From the NCBI RefSeq assembly GCF_000005505.3, contig NC_016131.3:64403355-64467354 (forward strand): 64,000 bases of DNA, in the 5' to 3' direction. Source of the stretch: Brachypodium distachyon (Eukaryota; Streptophyta; Magnoliopsida; Poales; Poaceae). Made by a program: the position numbers and the translations under genes. The stretch's first letter is position 1. Each line of letters begins with the position of its first letter. A model generated the notes under the pieces. That model was not told the origin of the DNA, did not search any database, and was given only the letters and a program-made list of their open reading frames with translations. Shown piece after piece: positions 36,892-49,400 of this stretch.

Positions 36892-37529
36892 TTCCTCCCC
36901 TTGTCCAAAGATTGAAGGATGACAAGTATAATTGATAGATCGGCCTTGATAGATTTCAAACAAATTCGCTATGTGGTTGAGTTACTCTCTGTAAATATAT
37001 GTTATAATCTGTTGATTCATCGTTCGTGTGTCGATACGGAGTATGTGCGTCAAAGTCCCATTTGTGATTTTCGCTCGATATATAAACCCAAGCTACTGTT
37101 GTCTGTTGATGAGCACATAAGCAAAGGAGGAGCAAAATAAGGAATGAACAATACAGCCTTTCAGGCGACTATTAAAATGCAATGGCCAACCAATCGATCG
37201 ATTACTTTGCTCGTGCTTCGATCTCATGACCTGCCATAGAGCTGTCATGCGCCCGGCAGATGCTGCTAAGAAAAAAAAAATACTTAATCGGTTACAACGA
37301 ACATTTTGCCTTGTACACACAAACTATGAAACTAATTAACCCATGATCCCCTGTACACGACAATATACAGGGCTTTGGTAAAACACTCTGAAGAGGTCGA
37401 TGTAATTATCGATCTACCTATCATCGATCTGGAACAAATCCACGAAGAAATCTGTGAATAATTGTTTGTAGCATTACTAATTTTTTTTTCAAACGAAATA
37501 CTATTATTCTAGACTTCCCATTTTCTATA

Positions 37530-37640
37530 CTCCCTCCGTCCCAAGTTAAACGACTCAAATTTGTCCAAATATATTCGTATCTATATAAAAATGTGTTTAA
37601 ATACATGTAATATTCGGCATTTAGATATGGGACGACGGAG
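37530..37640. mobile_element. Stowaway MITE (111 bp)
   Basis: Starts CTCCCTCCGTCCCAAGTTAA, ends AGATATGGGACGACGGAG, flanked by TA on both sides. The interior has CTATATAAAAATGTGTTTAA, related to the 47050 copy. Confidence 0.75.
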
Positions 37641-38142
37641 TACTGCATACGGAGTGCAACCACTTTCGAGTAGCTACCCTACCAGCTCCATAGACTCGTC
37701 GGCGACTATATATTTGCACATGGGTAGGGTAACATAATCGGGGAATCACGCGCCGAGACCCTTCTAGCAAAGCAAAGACACACATACACACGGGTTATCA
37801 AAGCCTCAAAGGTGACGAGGGCCGTGCCATTGACAACTGGGCCCCGCACTCGCCTGTCCTTGTTCCGCAGTCCGCAGATGCTGCAGTACTTCCTGCGATT
37901 TTACCACCACTTGTATGACCGCGACTCAGAGACGGAGAAGGTACGTGCAGCCAGCCGGCTAGCCCGACCCCACTTGCGTGCGCCATGACGACGGCTCGGG
38001 TCGGGAGAGAGAGGGCCAACTTGCGTTGTGCACGCTTCAATCCATCACGTACGTCCCTCTCCGATTCCCGTTTCGATGCTCTTGTAATCCTATGGACAGG
38101 ACAGAGTCTCACCAACACCCTTCCTTAATGTTAGAAATATGA

Positions 38143-38230
38143 TACTCCTTCCGATTCACGGTAAGTCTTTCAGATTTTATACTAAATTAGTACAAAGCTG
38201 TATTAAGTCAGAGACATTTATTATGAATCA
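38143..38230. mobile_element. Partial Stowaway-like sequence
   Basis: CTCCTTCCGATTCACGGTAA and an interior with ACTAAATTAGTACAAAGCTG, TAAGTCAGAGACATTTATTA and ATGAATC. The right terminal motif is lost. Confidence 0.45.
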
Positions 38231-38281
38231 AAAAAAGTAAAACTAAAGCAAAAAGTTTCGTCACTTCAAAATAAAATGTTA

Positions 38282-38393
38282 CTCGATCATATCTATATTA
38301 ACTGTTTCAAGTTTGTCCAACTATGGATGTATCTATATCTATAAGGCGTCTAGGTACATGTAATATTTGACAATTAATATGGATCGGATCGAG
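38282..38393. mobile_element. Stowaway MITE (112 bp, diverged ends)
   Basis: CTCGATCATATCTATATTAA at the left pairs with AATATGGATCGGATCGAG at the right, between TA dinucleotides. The interior TAGGTACATGTAATATTTGA shows how the outer element at 15882 looked before it was interrupted. Confidence 0.7.
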
Positions 38394-39271
38394 TAACAAA
38401 TTATTCAAATTTTATCGATATTTTTTTCCCATTTCACTAAATAATACTAAAGTAAACAACTTAGTGAATCCAAACTGAAATTTCAGTGAAACCACAAAGA
38501 AACATGAATAATTTTTGGAATATCTAAAAAAATCTATTAAGATTTCACTTGATTCCAGTAATCTGGTCCTATTCCGTACACAATTCTATCAGTTTCCATT
38601 TGATCCTGTGATTAAGAGTGTGGATAATTGGAGGCCCGGTGGAATGATGGATGCCTCCTCGCTACCGCGCGTGCCGTGCGACGTCGTTATGCCCGCCCAA
38701 GTTGCGCTCGCTTCCTCTCGACCGAGCGTTGGCGTCGGCAAGTTGCGATATAAAGAAATGGAGAAGCAACGGCGAAGAAGGGGGGCATATTTGACGTGGA
38801 TGATTAATTAACTAACACAAGTGGATCAACTTGCGTGGCTGCTGCCAGGTCACTTTAATTACGTGCATATGCTGGTTGGGTTTTTCTCACCTTTGCTTTC
38901 CATCGACTAGTAGTACGACAGTACCAGTAGCTTAATTCCAAGTTGGAATCTTTTACTGGATCCTTAGTCCACTTGCTGTCGGAACGGTCCAACCACACGG
39001 GTTATGCGGGAATTGCCGGACCCGTTATGTTCTGTTTTTCACGGGGGCTTCGTTTCGTTCGTTTCCGGAAAGAGGAAGAAGAAAAAAAGGCCTATGTCTA
39101 TGTGTATCAATGTACATGCATGTATGTCATTAAACTTATTGGTACTGGTGTAGTGCTATATCCTTTCATAAAACCTATATCGACTTGCTTCAGTGAGTTG
39201 TGGAGCAACTAGACTTAGTTTATGGTCGACGAACTATGCTAAACATATTTTATAATATGTCATTAAGAGAA

Positions 39272-39702
39272 ACTAGCAAAAAAACCCGTACGATGCTACG
39301 GAACAACGGAAAGTGTATCAAGCACGAGCCGGTGGAGGCGAAGTCTAGATATTAATTTTTTGATTGGATTGATTTCCATACTGAGATTGATACCGAGATT
39401 TTTTGTTTGGGTTCGGATTGATTTCCATACTGAGATGGATACGAAGAATTTTGGATTTCATGCTAAGGAGATTGATTTATTTTAGGACTGTTCGTATTAT
39501 GTTGTGACAAATTTGGACCGTACGATAACTTTCGGTAAATCTAAACAGTAGAATTTCTGCTACTGAAATCGTGAATAAGGCGGGAGGGAAAGGAAATAAG
39601 GGGCAGTGGCATATTAATTGTAATTTTAACGAAGTTGACCGACCAACACCGACCAACGGCGCCCACCAATCACCACCGATTCCAATTTAATATATTGTAA
39701 TA
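39272..39702. repeat. Unclassified interspersed repeat, copy 3
   Basis: Begins ACTAGCAAAAAAACCCGTAC followed by GATGCTACGG and ends in a CACCAATCACCACCGATTCC segment and an AT-rich tail, like copies 1 and 2 at 15170 and 15545. The interior is diverged. Confidence 0.45.
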
Positions 39703-39806
39703 GAAATGCATATGAAATCAGAATAAGTTGGTTATTAGCAAAATAATAAAAGAGACAAAAACCAGTGGAATGAATCTGAAGTATGTGTACCACTCTTCCC
39801 GTTCTA

Positions 39807-40163
39807 CTCCCTCCAATTCATAAAAAAATGTCTCCCCTTTTATACTAAGTTAGTACGAATTTTATACCAAGTGGACGACACTTTTTATTTATCGGAGAGA
39901 GTAAAATATAAAATATAGGGAACATAACTTTTGTTACTGTCAAATTTTATAAAGTTTAAGTTTATGGCAAAAATATCAACATATATAGTGTCAAATCAAG
40001 ATATTATAAAAATTTATTTAACGATGGATACAATGATTGTGATTTGGAACCTCGTAGATGTTGATTTTTTACACACACACACACACACAAGTTCAATCAA
40101 TCAAATTTTAAAGTTTGCATTCAACAGAGAAGTCATATGTCCTGTGTTTTGAAATGGAGGGAG
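39807..40163. mobile_element. Stowaway-like element, possibly two nested or adjacent copies
   Basis: The left end CTCCCTCCAATTCATAAA mirrors the right end TTTTGAAATGGAGGGAG at 40147-40163. An internal end-like motif, ATCGGAGAGAG, lies at 39891-39901. So this is either one 357-bp element or a 95-bp element next to part of a second. An (AC)n run lies inside. Confidence 0.55.
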
Positions 40164-41864
40164 TAGAATAATAGTCCCTCAATATGGCAAACCAAAAACA
40201 AAGAAGTTCTCGAAGTAAATAATATCGGTGTGTCTGTCGACAAGCATGGGACCTGCTGGGTCTATCAGTTCAGAACAGACCAATCAGTGTCACGACTTAC
40301 GAGCCTATTAGGCTCTTACTCATTGATCGATACAATCCTAATTAAGCAGAAGATTGATGCTAACTACCGGTATCGAATACACGCACGCAAGGTTTCAGTC
40401 GTGTTTCTACGAGCGTGCAAGAGTATTGCACACGATCGATCTGCAGACCCCTGCGCTTTTCCCCCCCAAGTCGACTCAGTGCATGCAGAGCCAGGGGCGG
40501 AGCCGATACTACGATCCATACCGTGTACAGTCAAGCAAATGAGCTAGAGATAGAGGCGCGCGCCCATGGACTCGGTCGCCCCGCTCGATCAGATGACTTT
40601 GACAGATGGCATTTGAGTTTATTATTAGTCGATGGCGCGTGTCCAGTTCATAGAAAGTTCGATTCATACCCCCCAGAAACCAGATAAGACTTGCATGCGC
40701 ATCGATCCTTCCTCTAGCTTAGCTTGTCCCTAGACTCCACTAGTACTCCATTTTTCTTTCCTGGGAGCAGAGCTGGCAAATTGTATCCACTGTTAGATAA
40801 GCTGTTGGTACGCGCACCGGGCACCGCCTTGTAAGCCTCCAGCGCGCATGTCACATGGCCATGGATGGGATCGTTTTCTTCCTCTTCCTGACGTCGTCGC
40901 TCGCCTGTGGATGGATAGATGGATGGAAAGATATAGGTCGATCGATGGGCATATATATAAGATCTTTTGCAATGACATGACGCGGTGACCGTGACTGTCG
41001 TCGACTGAATCACGCATACGACGTATGATGACTCTCCCTTTCAGATCATCTGCAGAAGAAGTTCAGAACCAGCTAGCTAGCTCCTCTGCGTGATGTAACT
41101 AGATACCGAGCATGCATGTCCCGATGGAGAACACGGAAAAGAGAGGTTAAAGTGGATGCATGTTGGCAGCACCATCGTCAAATACGTACTTTGGTGTTAG
41201 GCATCAAATCCAACATACGGGAAGCTGAAAGGAGAGATTATTGTACATCGCCTTAGAGACATTACGTTTTCATCGAGACAACTTACTTCTTTGACATGGG
41301 ATCAGGAACATCAGTTAATTAAACTTTAAGTGTAAAATCTATTGGGTGTGTTATATCTCGCGCGTCTTATTTTTAAGCAAAAATCTTAAATCTCAGTCAA
41401 CGAATCAGAACCGTTGAATTAAAATCTATATGTCATTCCGCTCCCTCATCTTCCATGTGCTGCCATTGAATTAAAATCTAGCGGACAAACACGACGACTT
41501 ATCTCTAAATAAAAAACAAACGATTTCCCCAAGCAAAACCGTAATTTATTTAATCCACTTCACAACATATAGACATGATTTTTCGTAGGAACTTTTCAAA
41601 ACGGGGATAGTAGTCGTCGCGACCCCAGATCTTTCTTCCTTTCTCGTAAACTGGATGCAAACAGTAGTCGCAGCTGGTGTGCGTGCGCGGCACGTGCGCT
41701 AGCACTAGCTCAATCTCTTTGATGGATAGCTCAGTCTATCTGTGCATGCACGTACGTACTGTACTATCTTTACTTGGCGTCGGCAACTCCTGTCTGTGGA
41801 GAGGCCTCGTACACGTACATGCAAAAAAAAAAAACGGCGCGTGCCTGTGTGGTGCTCGTTCGGT

Positions 41865-41868
<4 letters not shown>

Positions 41869-41948
<80 letters not shown>
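41869..41948. repeat. (AT)40 microsatellite
   Basis: Eighty bases of uninterrupted AT dinucleotides. Likely very polymorphic and able to form cruciforms. No gene nearby. Confidence 0.95.
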
Positions 41949-41951
<3 letters not shown>

Positions 41952-42539
41952 TGTTCTCTAATCTGTGGATGCATATGGCCATATGCATGGGCCAAAATAA
42001 TATCGGTTCGATCACGCCAAAAGTTTCCCGTCTGGAACTACGTGTTCAGGACTTGAGATATATTTGCGAACGCGAAAAGCCTTTGCTTGTTTCTCGGCTG
42101 CTAGCTCTGACCATATTGGTTACTGGATAAAGCAGATATCGACGGATCACATGGCCCGGCCGGCCGCCAGGCTCGCGGTCGACATGCCGTTGGTTGGTGC
42201 GCGCAGGCTGCGCAGCAAGCTAGGCAGGCGCCGACGTCGATCGACATGTGTGCTGTCGGGTGACCGCGCCTGCGGACGACCGATGCGTATGCATTTGGTC
42301 GGTCGGTCGAGCGCGTGCGGCTCGATCGAGACAGGAAATGATCAGGTGAACAAAGTGACAACGCATAAAATTGGAAGTTACCTCGATGTTCAATGATGCC
42401 GCCGGCGACGATGCCTTCTCAAAGTAATCGCTTCTTTCCATATTTATATTTTGGTTTCATTCATGCAATGCCTCGGTCATTGAAATAAAGACCAATCACA
42501 GACTACTAAAACCACCTCGAAAGTTTTAAAAACCCATAT

Positions 42540-45310
42540 GAAACGTCACTAGAATCCTCCCGTCCCTAAATGTAAGAAGTACTGGATTAAAAACTTGGCG
42601 GAAGTCCGTTGCTTCGCCGATCATACGAGAAGCTAACTGCAAACTGGTCATCAACGTCCTTGACCTGAGGGGGGAATTCTTTGGCCTCTCCCCACTTGAA
42701 ATGCCTCTACGCAAAGTAGTCATCCTTGCCCTTCGCCGGGCAATTCGAGAAAAAAATCTTGCGTTGGCGCCAACAGGCAAAAGTCAAATTTAATTCCCTA
42801 GGCGACGAAAACACAAAATATTTCCACGCTTTTGCCTCTTCCAGACTTAGAAAGAATAAAATTGTCATGCTTCAACATGCGGGGACTGAATACCGTTAAC
42901 ATGACCAAAAGGCCGAAATCCTACGTTCTTTTTTCCAAAACTGCCCCCCCCCCTCCCAGATTGTAGCCCTTTACCCTACTCCTCTTCCTCAGCTACTTTC
43001 TCTAGCCTCTCCCTTCTCCAATGCTGAAATTGCAAATGCCTCCCTAAAAATGAACCCTAATGTCCTTGGATCGGACGGCTTTGGTCCGGGGTTTTATAGA
43101 AAATATTGGCATCAGATTATAAATAAAATATTACCCTTCTTTCATGACTTCCACTCTCGGTCCGTAAGCTTAGAATGTTTCAACCGCGCTTTCATTGTCC
43201 TTATCCCCAAAAAAGATGACCCCTCCTCTCCCGACAACTTTAGACCAGTGTCTCTGCAAAACTGTCCGACAAAGGCAATTGCAAAACTGCTCACTAATCG
43301 CCTTAAACCTCTCATCCCTCTACTTGTCCATCCCGACCAAACGAGCTTCATCTCTGGACGAACAATTTCTGAGAACTTCGTTTACGCTGCGGACCTTCTT
43401 TCGGCTTGTCATACAGGAAAATTACCCACAATGGTAATAAAAATTGATTTCCAAAAAGCTTTCGACTCTGTCGACTGGGGGGGGCCTTCTGTGGGTCCTA
43501 CGTCTATGCGGCTTTCCCGATATCTGGTCCGACTGGCTGACATCCATCTTGTCCACGGGGAAAGCTGCCGTCCTTCTAAATGGGGTCCCCGGGATTTGGA
43601 TTCAGTGCCAATCAGGATTGAGACAGGGGGACCCACTGTCGCCGTACCTCTTCTTAATCATTGCGGATGTCCTTCAACGGATGCTGCTCCATGCCGCGGA
43701 AGACAACTCGGTCCTTCACCCCAACCTCCCAAACCATCCCTGCACCATCCTACAGTATGCTGACGACACTGTCATCCTTGCACATGCCTCTTTATCGGCT
43801 GCCCAAAAAAAAAAAATCCTAGATGACTTTGCTTCCTTCTCAGGCATGTCGATTAACTTCCAAAAAACTACTTTTGCCCCTCTCCATATTGACCCTTCCC
43901 TTGCTATCTCCCTCGCGGACACCTTGGGGACGAACATCCACTCCTTCCCTCAAACTTACCTAGGCTTGCCTCTCTCCCTACAAGCTCCCAGCCTCCTCCT
44001 TCCAGCCCATTATCTCCAACTGTGATAAGTACCTAGCAGGTTGGAAAGCCTCCTTGCTATCCAAAGGTGGCCGCCTCGTCCTGGTCTCCGCTGTTCTAGA
44101 CGCTCTCCCTAATTACTTCATGTCTTCTTTTCAATTACCGGTTTCCATTATTGAAAAGCTAGACAAAATCAGACGGTCGTTTTTTTGGGCTCAAAAGATT
44201 CTTGCTCCGGGGCTAATTGTCTAGTTGCTTGGGAAAATGTTTGCCTTCCTAAAGAATTTGGTGGTCTTGGTATAAAAAACATCGCAGTGCAGAATGTAAG
44301 TTTGCTTTTAAAATTTGCGTATATATTCTTGCACTCAAACAACTTGCCTTGGAAATTTTGGGTCCAACAACAATGGCCGGACTTGTTCTCCTGTTCGGCA
44401 CCCTCCTCCCACCTTGCTAAAATTATTGTCTCTCATATTGAGCTGCTTAGATCACTAACTTCTTGCTCTGTAGGCTCAGGTACTTCCACCTTCTTTTGGC
44501 TAGACATTTGGCTACTCCCACAAACCCTTGCTTCCTCCTTTCCAGCTCTATTTTCACACCACAAAAAACCAAATGCCTTCATGGCCGATGTTGTTAATGC
44601 TGGAGTGGAACTTGATCTGCGGAATAGACTAGCCTCGGTGGCTGCTCCCGAGCTTCCCCTTCTCTTGGTTTTGTTGCAGGATGTGCACCTCTCGGACGCC
44701 CCGGACCTGCGCGTCATGCCGGTATGGCAGGCCGCTTATCGTGCATGGCGCCTACCTCGCTGCTGTTCGCAATACTCCGGATGCCAACGCTCCCTGGATC
44801 TGGGACACTTTCGTTCTCACTCGCGTGAAGGTGTTCGCCTGGCTGCTCTTCAAGAACAAGCTCAACACTGCACAAAACCTCCTCCACAAGACCCTGCTGC
44901 AGTCCGCGTCTTGCTCGCGATGTCACGGCCCCGTCGAAAACAGAGTCCACCTGTTCCTCCGCTGCCCGGGCTCGGTGCTTCTTTGGCATTCACTAGGCCT
45001 GACCATCAACGGTCCAGTCTTCTTTCGCCTTTGGACGTTGCCTACACCGGCGGCACTGCCACAGATCGCCTGGCCTTCGGTGCTACTTGCTATTCTCTGG
45101 CGTCTTTGGAAGACAAGGAACTCGATGTTATTTGACAATGAACATGTGCCCATCGAGCGCTCTATCCGGCTCATTGCCGGTGATATTTCTCTATGGACTT
45201 TTAGATTGAAGAACGTTGATCTAAAGGTAGCCGTCGGCTTGTGGCATGACTACCTCCTCTCACTCTTGTAATTCATAACCCTTGAAGTAATATATTCAGG
45301 TGGGGATACT
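42540..45310 (+). mobile_element. 5'-truncated LINE (L1-type non-LTR retrotransposon), frameshifted
   Basis: Plus-strand frames give most of an ORF2 product in order: an N-terminal linker (LKTWRKSVASPIIREAN near 42590), KYFHAFASSRLRKNKI (42820), reverse transcriptase from NVLGSDGFGPGFYRKYW (43060) through RAFIVLIPKKDD, FISGRTI, IDFQKAFDSVDW, GLRQGDPLSPYLF and the catalytic QYADDTVILA (43752-43781), then the RT-associated zinc-finger and C-terminal region (CSRCHGPVENRVHLFLRC, ILWRLWKTRNSMLF) to a stop at 45271. Frame changes occur near 43480, 44010, 44210 and 44720, and in-frame stops near 42783. The endonuclease part is absent. The element is dead but fairly young. It ends in a short AT-rich tail and then a C17 tract. 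Confidence 0.92.
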
Positions 45311-45327
45311 CCCCCCCCCCCCCCCCC
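45311..45327. repeat. C17 homopolymer at the LINE 3' end
   Basis: Seventeen C immediately after the LINE tail (GGGGATACT). Just beyond begins another AT-rich repeat-like segment (45336-45495) with inverted AAGTTTGATCAAG-type motifs. Confidence 0.8.
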
Positions 45328-45501
45328 GGATTTGTCCTAAGTCAAACTTACTCAAGTTTGATCAAGTGAGTATACTATGAATATATGTATAATGACATAT
45401 ATAACAAAACTTAGTTCAAGTTCTAGACGTTGGTAGATTTTTATGCAAACTTGATCAAATTTTAAAAAGTTAGATTTGATACAAAAGTAGGGCTTCTTAT
45501 G

Positions 45502-45610
45502 CTCCCTCCGTCCCGTATTAAGTAACGATACATGTATCTAGACGTTTTTTGGGTGCAGGCTACATCCATATTTGAACAAATTTGAGTCACTTAATAGGGG
45601 ACTGAGGGAG
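45502..45610. mobile_element. Stowaway MITE (109 bp)
   Basis: The ends CTCCCTCCGTCCCGTATT and AATAGGGGACTGAGGGAG are inverted repeats. The interior ATGTATCTAGACGTTTTTTG matches the copy at 62747. The right flank is TA; the left is TG, a decayed duplication. Confidence 0.75.
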
Positions 45611-46473
45611 TATTTAGGAAGTAGATGGTAACTTAATGCCAAACTTGGCAAGAGACAACCCCCTGTAAACAACACGTTTTTCTCTTGCCATTAAAAAAAG
45701 CTTGAAATGACTAGAGGAGGGAACCATAAACCAAAACAAACTTGGCACTACTAATATACTCGTTACTCAACATAGCCTATCCTAAAAAAAAGTTAGTCGA
45801 CACCACTGACCAACAACATACTAAATAAGTTTTTTTCAGACCGGATCGGTAGGTGCTGGAGCATAAAAATCCCCGTATCAATAAAGTTTCATGTCAATCA
45901 AACTATTTCTATCACACCACTTAATATCAATATTATTTGTTAATACTTCATAACTATATCAACCAACATAAAGTTCTCACCGTTTCTTAGCAATTTTTTT
46001 TTTGCAACGTATTTCTTCAAAAAATAAATATTCTTGACATTTACAAATAGTTGTGCCATATATTCTTGTCCTTAGTTGCGCATTTGAGTCATCCAAGAAA
46101 GTCACGTAGAAAAAAGTTATGTAACCTCTACTTGCTTTTTTTTTTCTTCCGGTAGTTGGGACTTGGGTGGCGGCGCTCGCCCAACGTTGGCTCCTCCCGT
46201 CCTCCGTGGCGTCTCTGGGCTCTGGCTGCGTCGCCGCCCAGTTAGAAATTTACTTGCCACCTCGGGGGCAGCCCAACGGTGAAGAAAACTGCTATCATCT
46301 GACAGCCCATTAATTCCAGCTAACACATGCTCGGCCTTTCTAAGAGCCCGAACGGCGCACTGGCGTGTCGTTCTCCCCCTTCCTCCTCGTGAGCTCCGCC
46401 TCCGCCTCGCTACTCGCCAGCCAGCCATCCACCTCAGCTGCTAGCCTACTACAAGGTTCGCGGCCGCACCCGC
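45611..46473. other. Intergenic, upstream of the transacylase gene
   Basis: AT-rich on the left and GC-rich from about 46150, where the transacylase promoter and leader should be. No clear TATA box was seen. Confidence 0.4.
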
Positions 46474-49400
46474 ATGCTCCTTCGCCCTTCTCGCCTCCCA
46501 CGCCTCCCGCCTCGCTGCCTCCGCTCGGTCTCCCCGATGGCCTCTACTCTCGCCTTGCTCAGGCCCTCCGCGCCGAGCCCTCTCGCCGCCACGAGCGCGC
46601 GGAGCTCGGCGGCCGCCGTCAGGGTGCCGTCCAGATCTCGGGTTTCTCTCAGGGTGTCCCTCGGATCGGAAGTTGCGGCAGGCCCCGACACGCTCTTCGC
46701 TGACTACAAACCCACCACCGCATTCCTCTTCCCCGGGCAGGTACGGGTCAAGGCGACCTTGGCTGTGTGATACATGTACGGCACTATACCAGTCTGAATT
46801 GGACACGTGAGGATTGTCCTAGGACGTATCTGATACACGTATGGCACCATGACCAGAATTGTAACTAAGCTCTGGAATTGTTGATCGTTATGTATCCAGC
46901 TGAGTAGTACTAGCAAAGATGGCAAAAATAAAGGAATGTCAGGCAACGGAAAGTGTTTATTCGGTTGGTGCTGTTTTAACTGGGTTGGCTGAACAAATGG
47001 ATTTTTTTTTTCTGCACTGCATCAGTTGAAGTGGATCAAGAGATTAGTACTCCCTCCGACCAGAATTACTTGTCGAAATATTACATGTATCTAGATGCTT
47101 TTTAAACATAGATACATTTATATTTGGGCAAATTTGAGACAAGTAATATGGATCGGAGGGGGTATTATATTTTTAGGGTCTCTTAGGAGGATATTTTATT
47201 TATAATTAGTCCCTTGTGGTGAAATTTTCACGCGCCGCATGCATAATCTGAGGCTAGATACATTTGCAGCGTGTCTACTGCATTATTTTATGTGTGTATT
47301 CTTTCTGCATTTTTCAGGGTGCTCAGGCTGTTGGAATGGGTAAAGATGCTCTTAATGTTCAAGCAGCCGCGGAACTATTTGATAAGGCAAATGATATACT
47401 TGGGTATCTACAAACCTCTGATACTATTTACCTGTTTGCTCCCATTAGCAAACTTGTTCTTTAAATTACCTCATGAGTATTTGAAAAAGCGATTGCTCAT
47501 GCTAATTTTGTTTTGAATGTAGCTATGACTTGTTGAATCTTTGCATCGATGGACCAAAAGAAAAGTTGAACTCAACAGTAATCAGTCAGGTTTGTGGATT
47601 TATTCAGAGTCTTCATCCCTCACTGTATTTATTCGTTTTCATATCCATGCAAGCATTCTATTTTAGTTGTCTGCCCTTCACTGCTTCTTAATGTTGTGAT
47701 GTTGAAACATGTTTCCTTAGTCATATGATTTAGGGTGTAACATGAAGTCATGAACCATGAAACATTTAAGTCCTTAATCTAGCTAATCAATTCCAGTGCT
47801 AGCTAAGTTGTGTTTGGACCAATGTTGATGTTTTGTAGCTTGCTATGATGCTAGAAAGACCAGCAAAGCAGGAAAGTAAATTTTTCAACTACTACCTCCG
47901 TCCTAAAATAGAAGGCATATTTCGTTTCCTTTGACCAAGACTTTGACTAAGATATACTTCATTAATATATAATTATGTGACATAAAATTGATACTGTATC
48001 CCTTTTCGAAAGTACTTGCTTATGGTTATGATTGCATCACACAAATCACATGTTAATGAAGTAATTCTTGGTCAAAGCTGTGGTCAAATTAAACAAAAAT
48101 ATGTTTCGACGGATCTAGTACTTGCCACTAAATGCTGTTCACGAATCTGTTTTGCATTTTGTTTTTCTCAGCTATGCTACATATCTATCTGAGTACCAAG
48201 GATGAAAATGTTCAGATGCAGTTCCAGTTCTTGTCAGCTAAAAGAGTTATTCTCATTACCCATATGAAACCGTTTTGCAGCCAGCTATATATGTTACCAG
48301 CCTTGCAGCTGTAGAGGTGTTGCGTGCACGTGAAGATGGCCAGTCCGTAATAAACTCTGTAGATGTCACATGTGGTCTCAGCTTGGGAGAATATACCGCG
48401 CTTGCATTTGCTGGTGCTTTTAGGTATTCCCCCTGTTCTGTTAAATAAAATTATGCAGTTCTTATTTTACACATGAGGCACAAATTCATGATCATAATGA
48501 AGCTAAGTAGCTAACACAGTTCACATGAAACTCAATCCTGGTGAACATCATCTTAAATCTTCTATACCTGTAACAAGATAATCAAATTTGTAGCATTATC
48601 GCTTTGTGTTGTATCAGCGCATCATATTTGTATACTTAAAAGCTTTTAATGTGCAGCTTTGAGGATGGCCTGAAGCTCGTTAAGCTTAGAGGAGAGGCCA
48701 TGCAGGTTAGTGTCCAATTAGATGTGTGTACTTTCAGTCTTTTTACTTCCAAAATTGATTGTTAATGTTCATTATCTGTGTAGGATGCTTCAGATGCTGC
48801 CAATAGTGCAATGGTTAGTGTGATTGGTCTAGATTCAGAAAAGGTGCAACAATTATGCGATGCTGCTAACGAGGACGTAGATGAAAAGGAAAAAGTTCAA
48901 ATAGCAAATTTTCTGTGTCCTGTAAGTCTTCCATCTGATGCTATTAGTTCTATGGTGGGGCTTGCTAGGTTTCACCATAATAACACTTTCTTGCAGGGTA
49001 ACTATGCAGTTTCTGGTGGTGTGAAGGGTATCGAAGCAGTTGAAGCCAAAGCGAAGTCTTTTAAGGCCAGAATGACGGTTAGTATTCCCATGTATCTAAT
49101 TTTCAGCACAGGCTTATGTATGTAAATATTTGTGATGCCTACGATGAAATGTGATACTCCGTATTGATTATCATGATTTAAAATGGTTATGTATGAAACT
49201 TCACAAGGTCATTCTACTGAATACTTGTTCCCTTTGTTCAAAAGCATATCCTATTTTGTACGTTTACAATTTTACATGGTCTCTGATATGCAACTTTGAC
49301 CATAATTTTTCGTTGTGGTATACTATTAGCAAAAGACCATGAAAATAATATTAGTACATTTGATGATATAAATAATTTCTGTTTGTATTAGTGGTGAAGG

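Larger units (their letters stand above)
36691..42539. other. Long intergenic, repeat-rich region
   Basis: 5.8 kb without a supported gene. It holds a C22 tract just after PYL, several Stowaway MITEs (37530, 38282, 39807), a third copy of the ACTAGC repeat (39272), a short (AC)n run at 40072-40089 and a large (AT)n microsatellite (41869). Confidence 0.4.
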
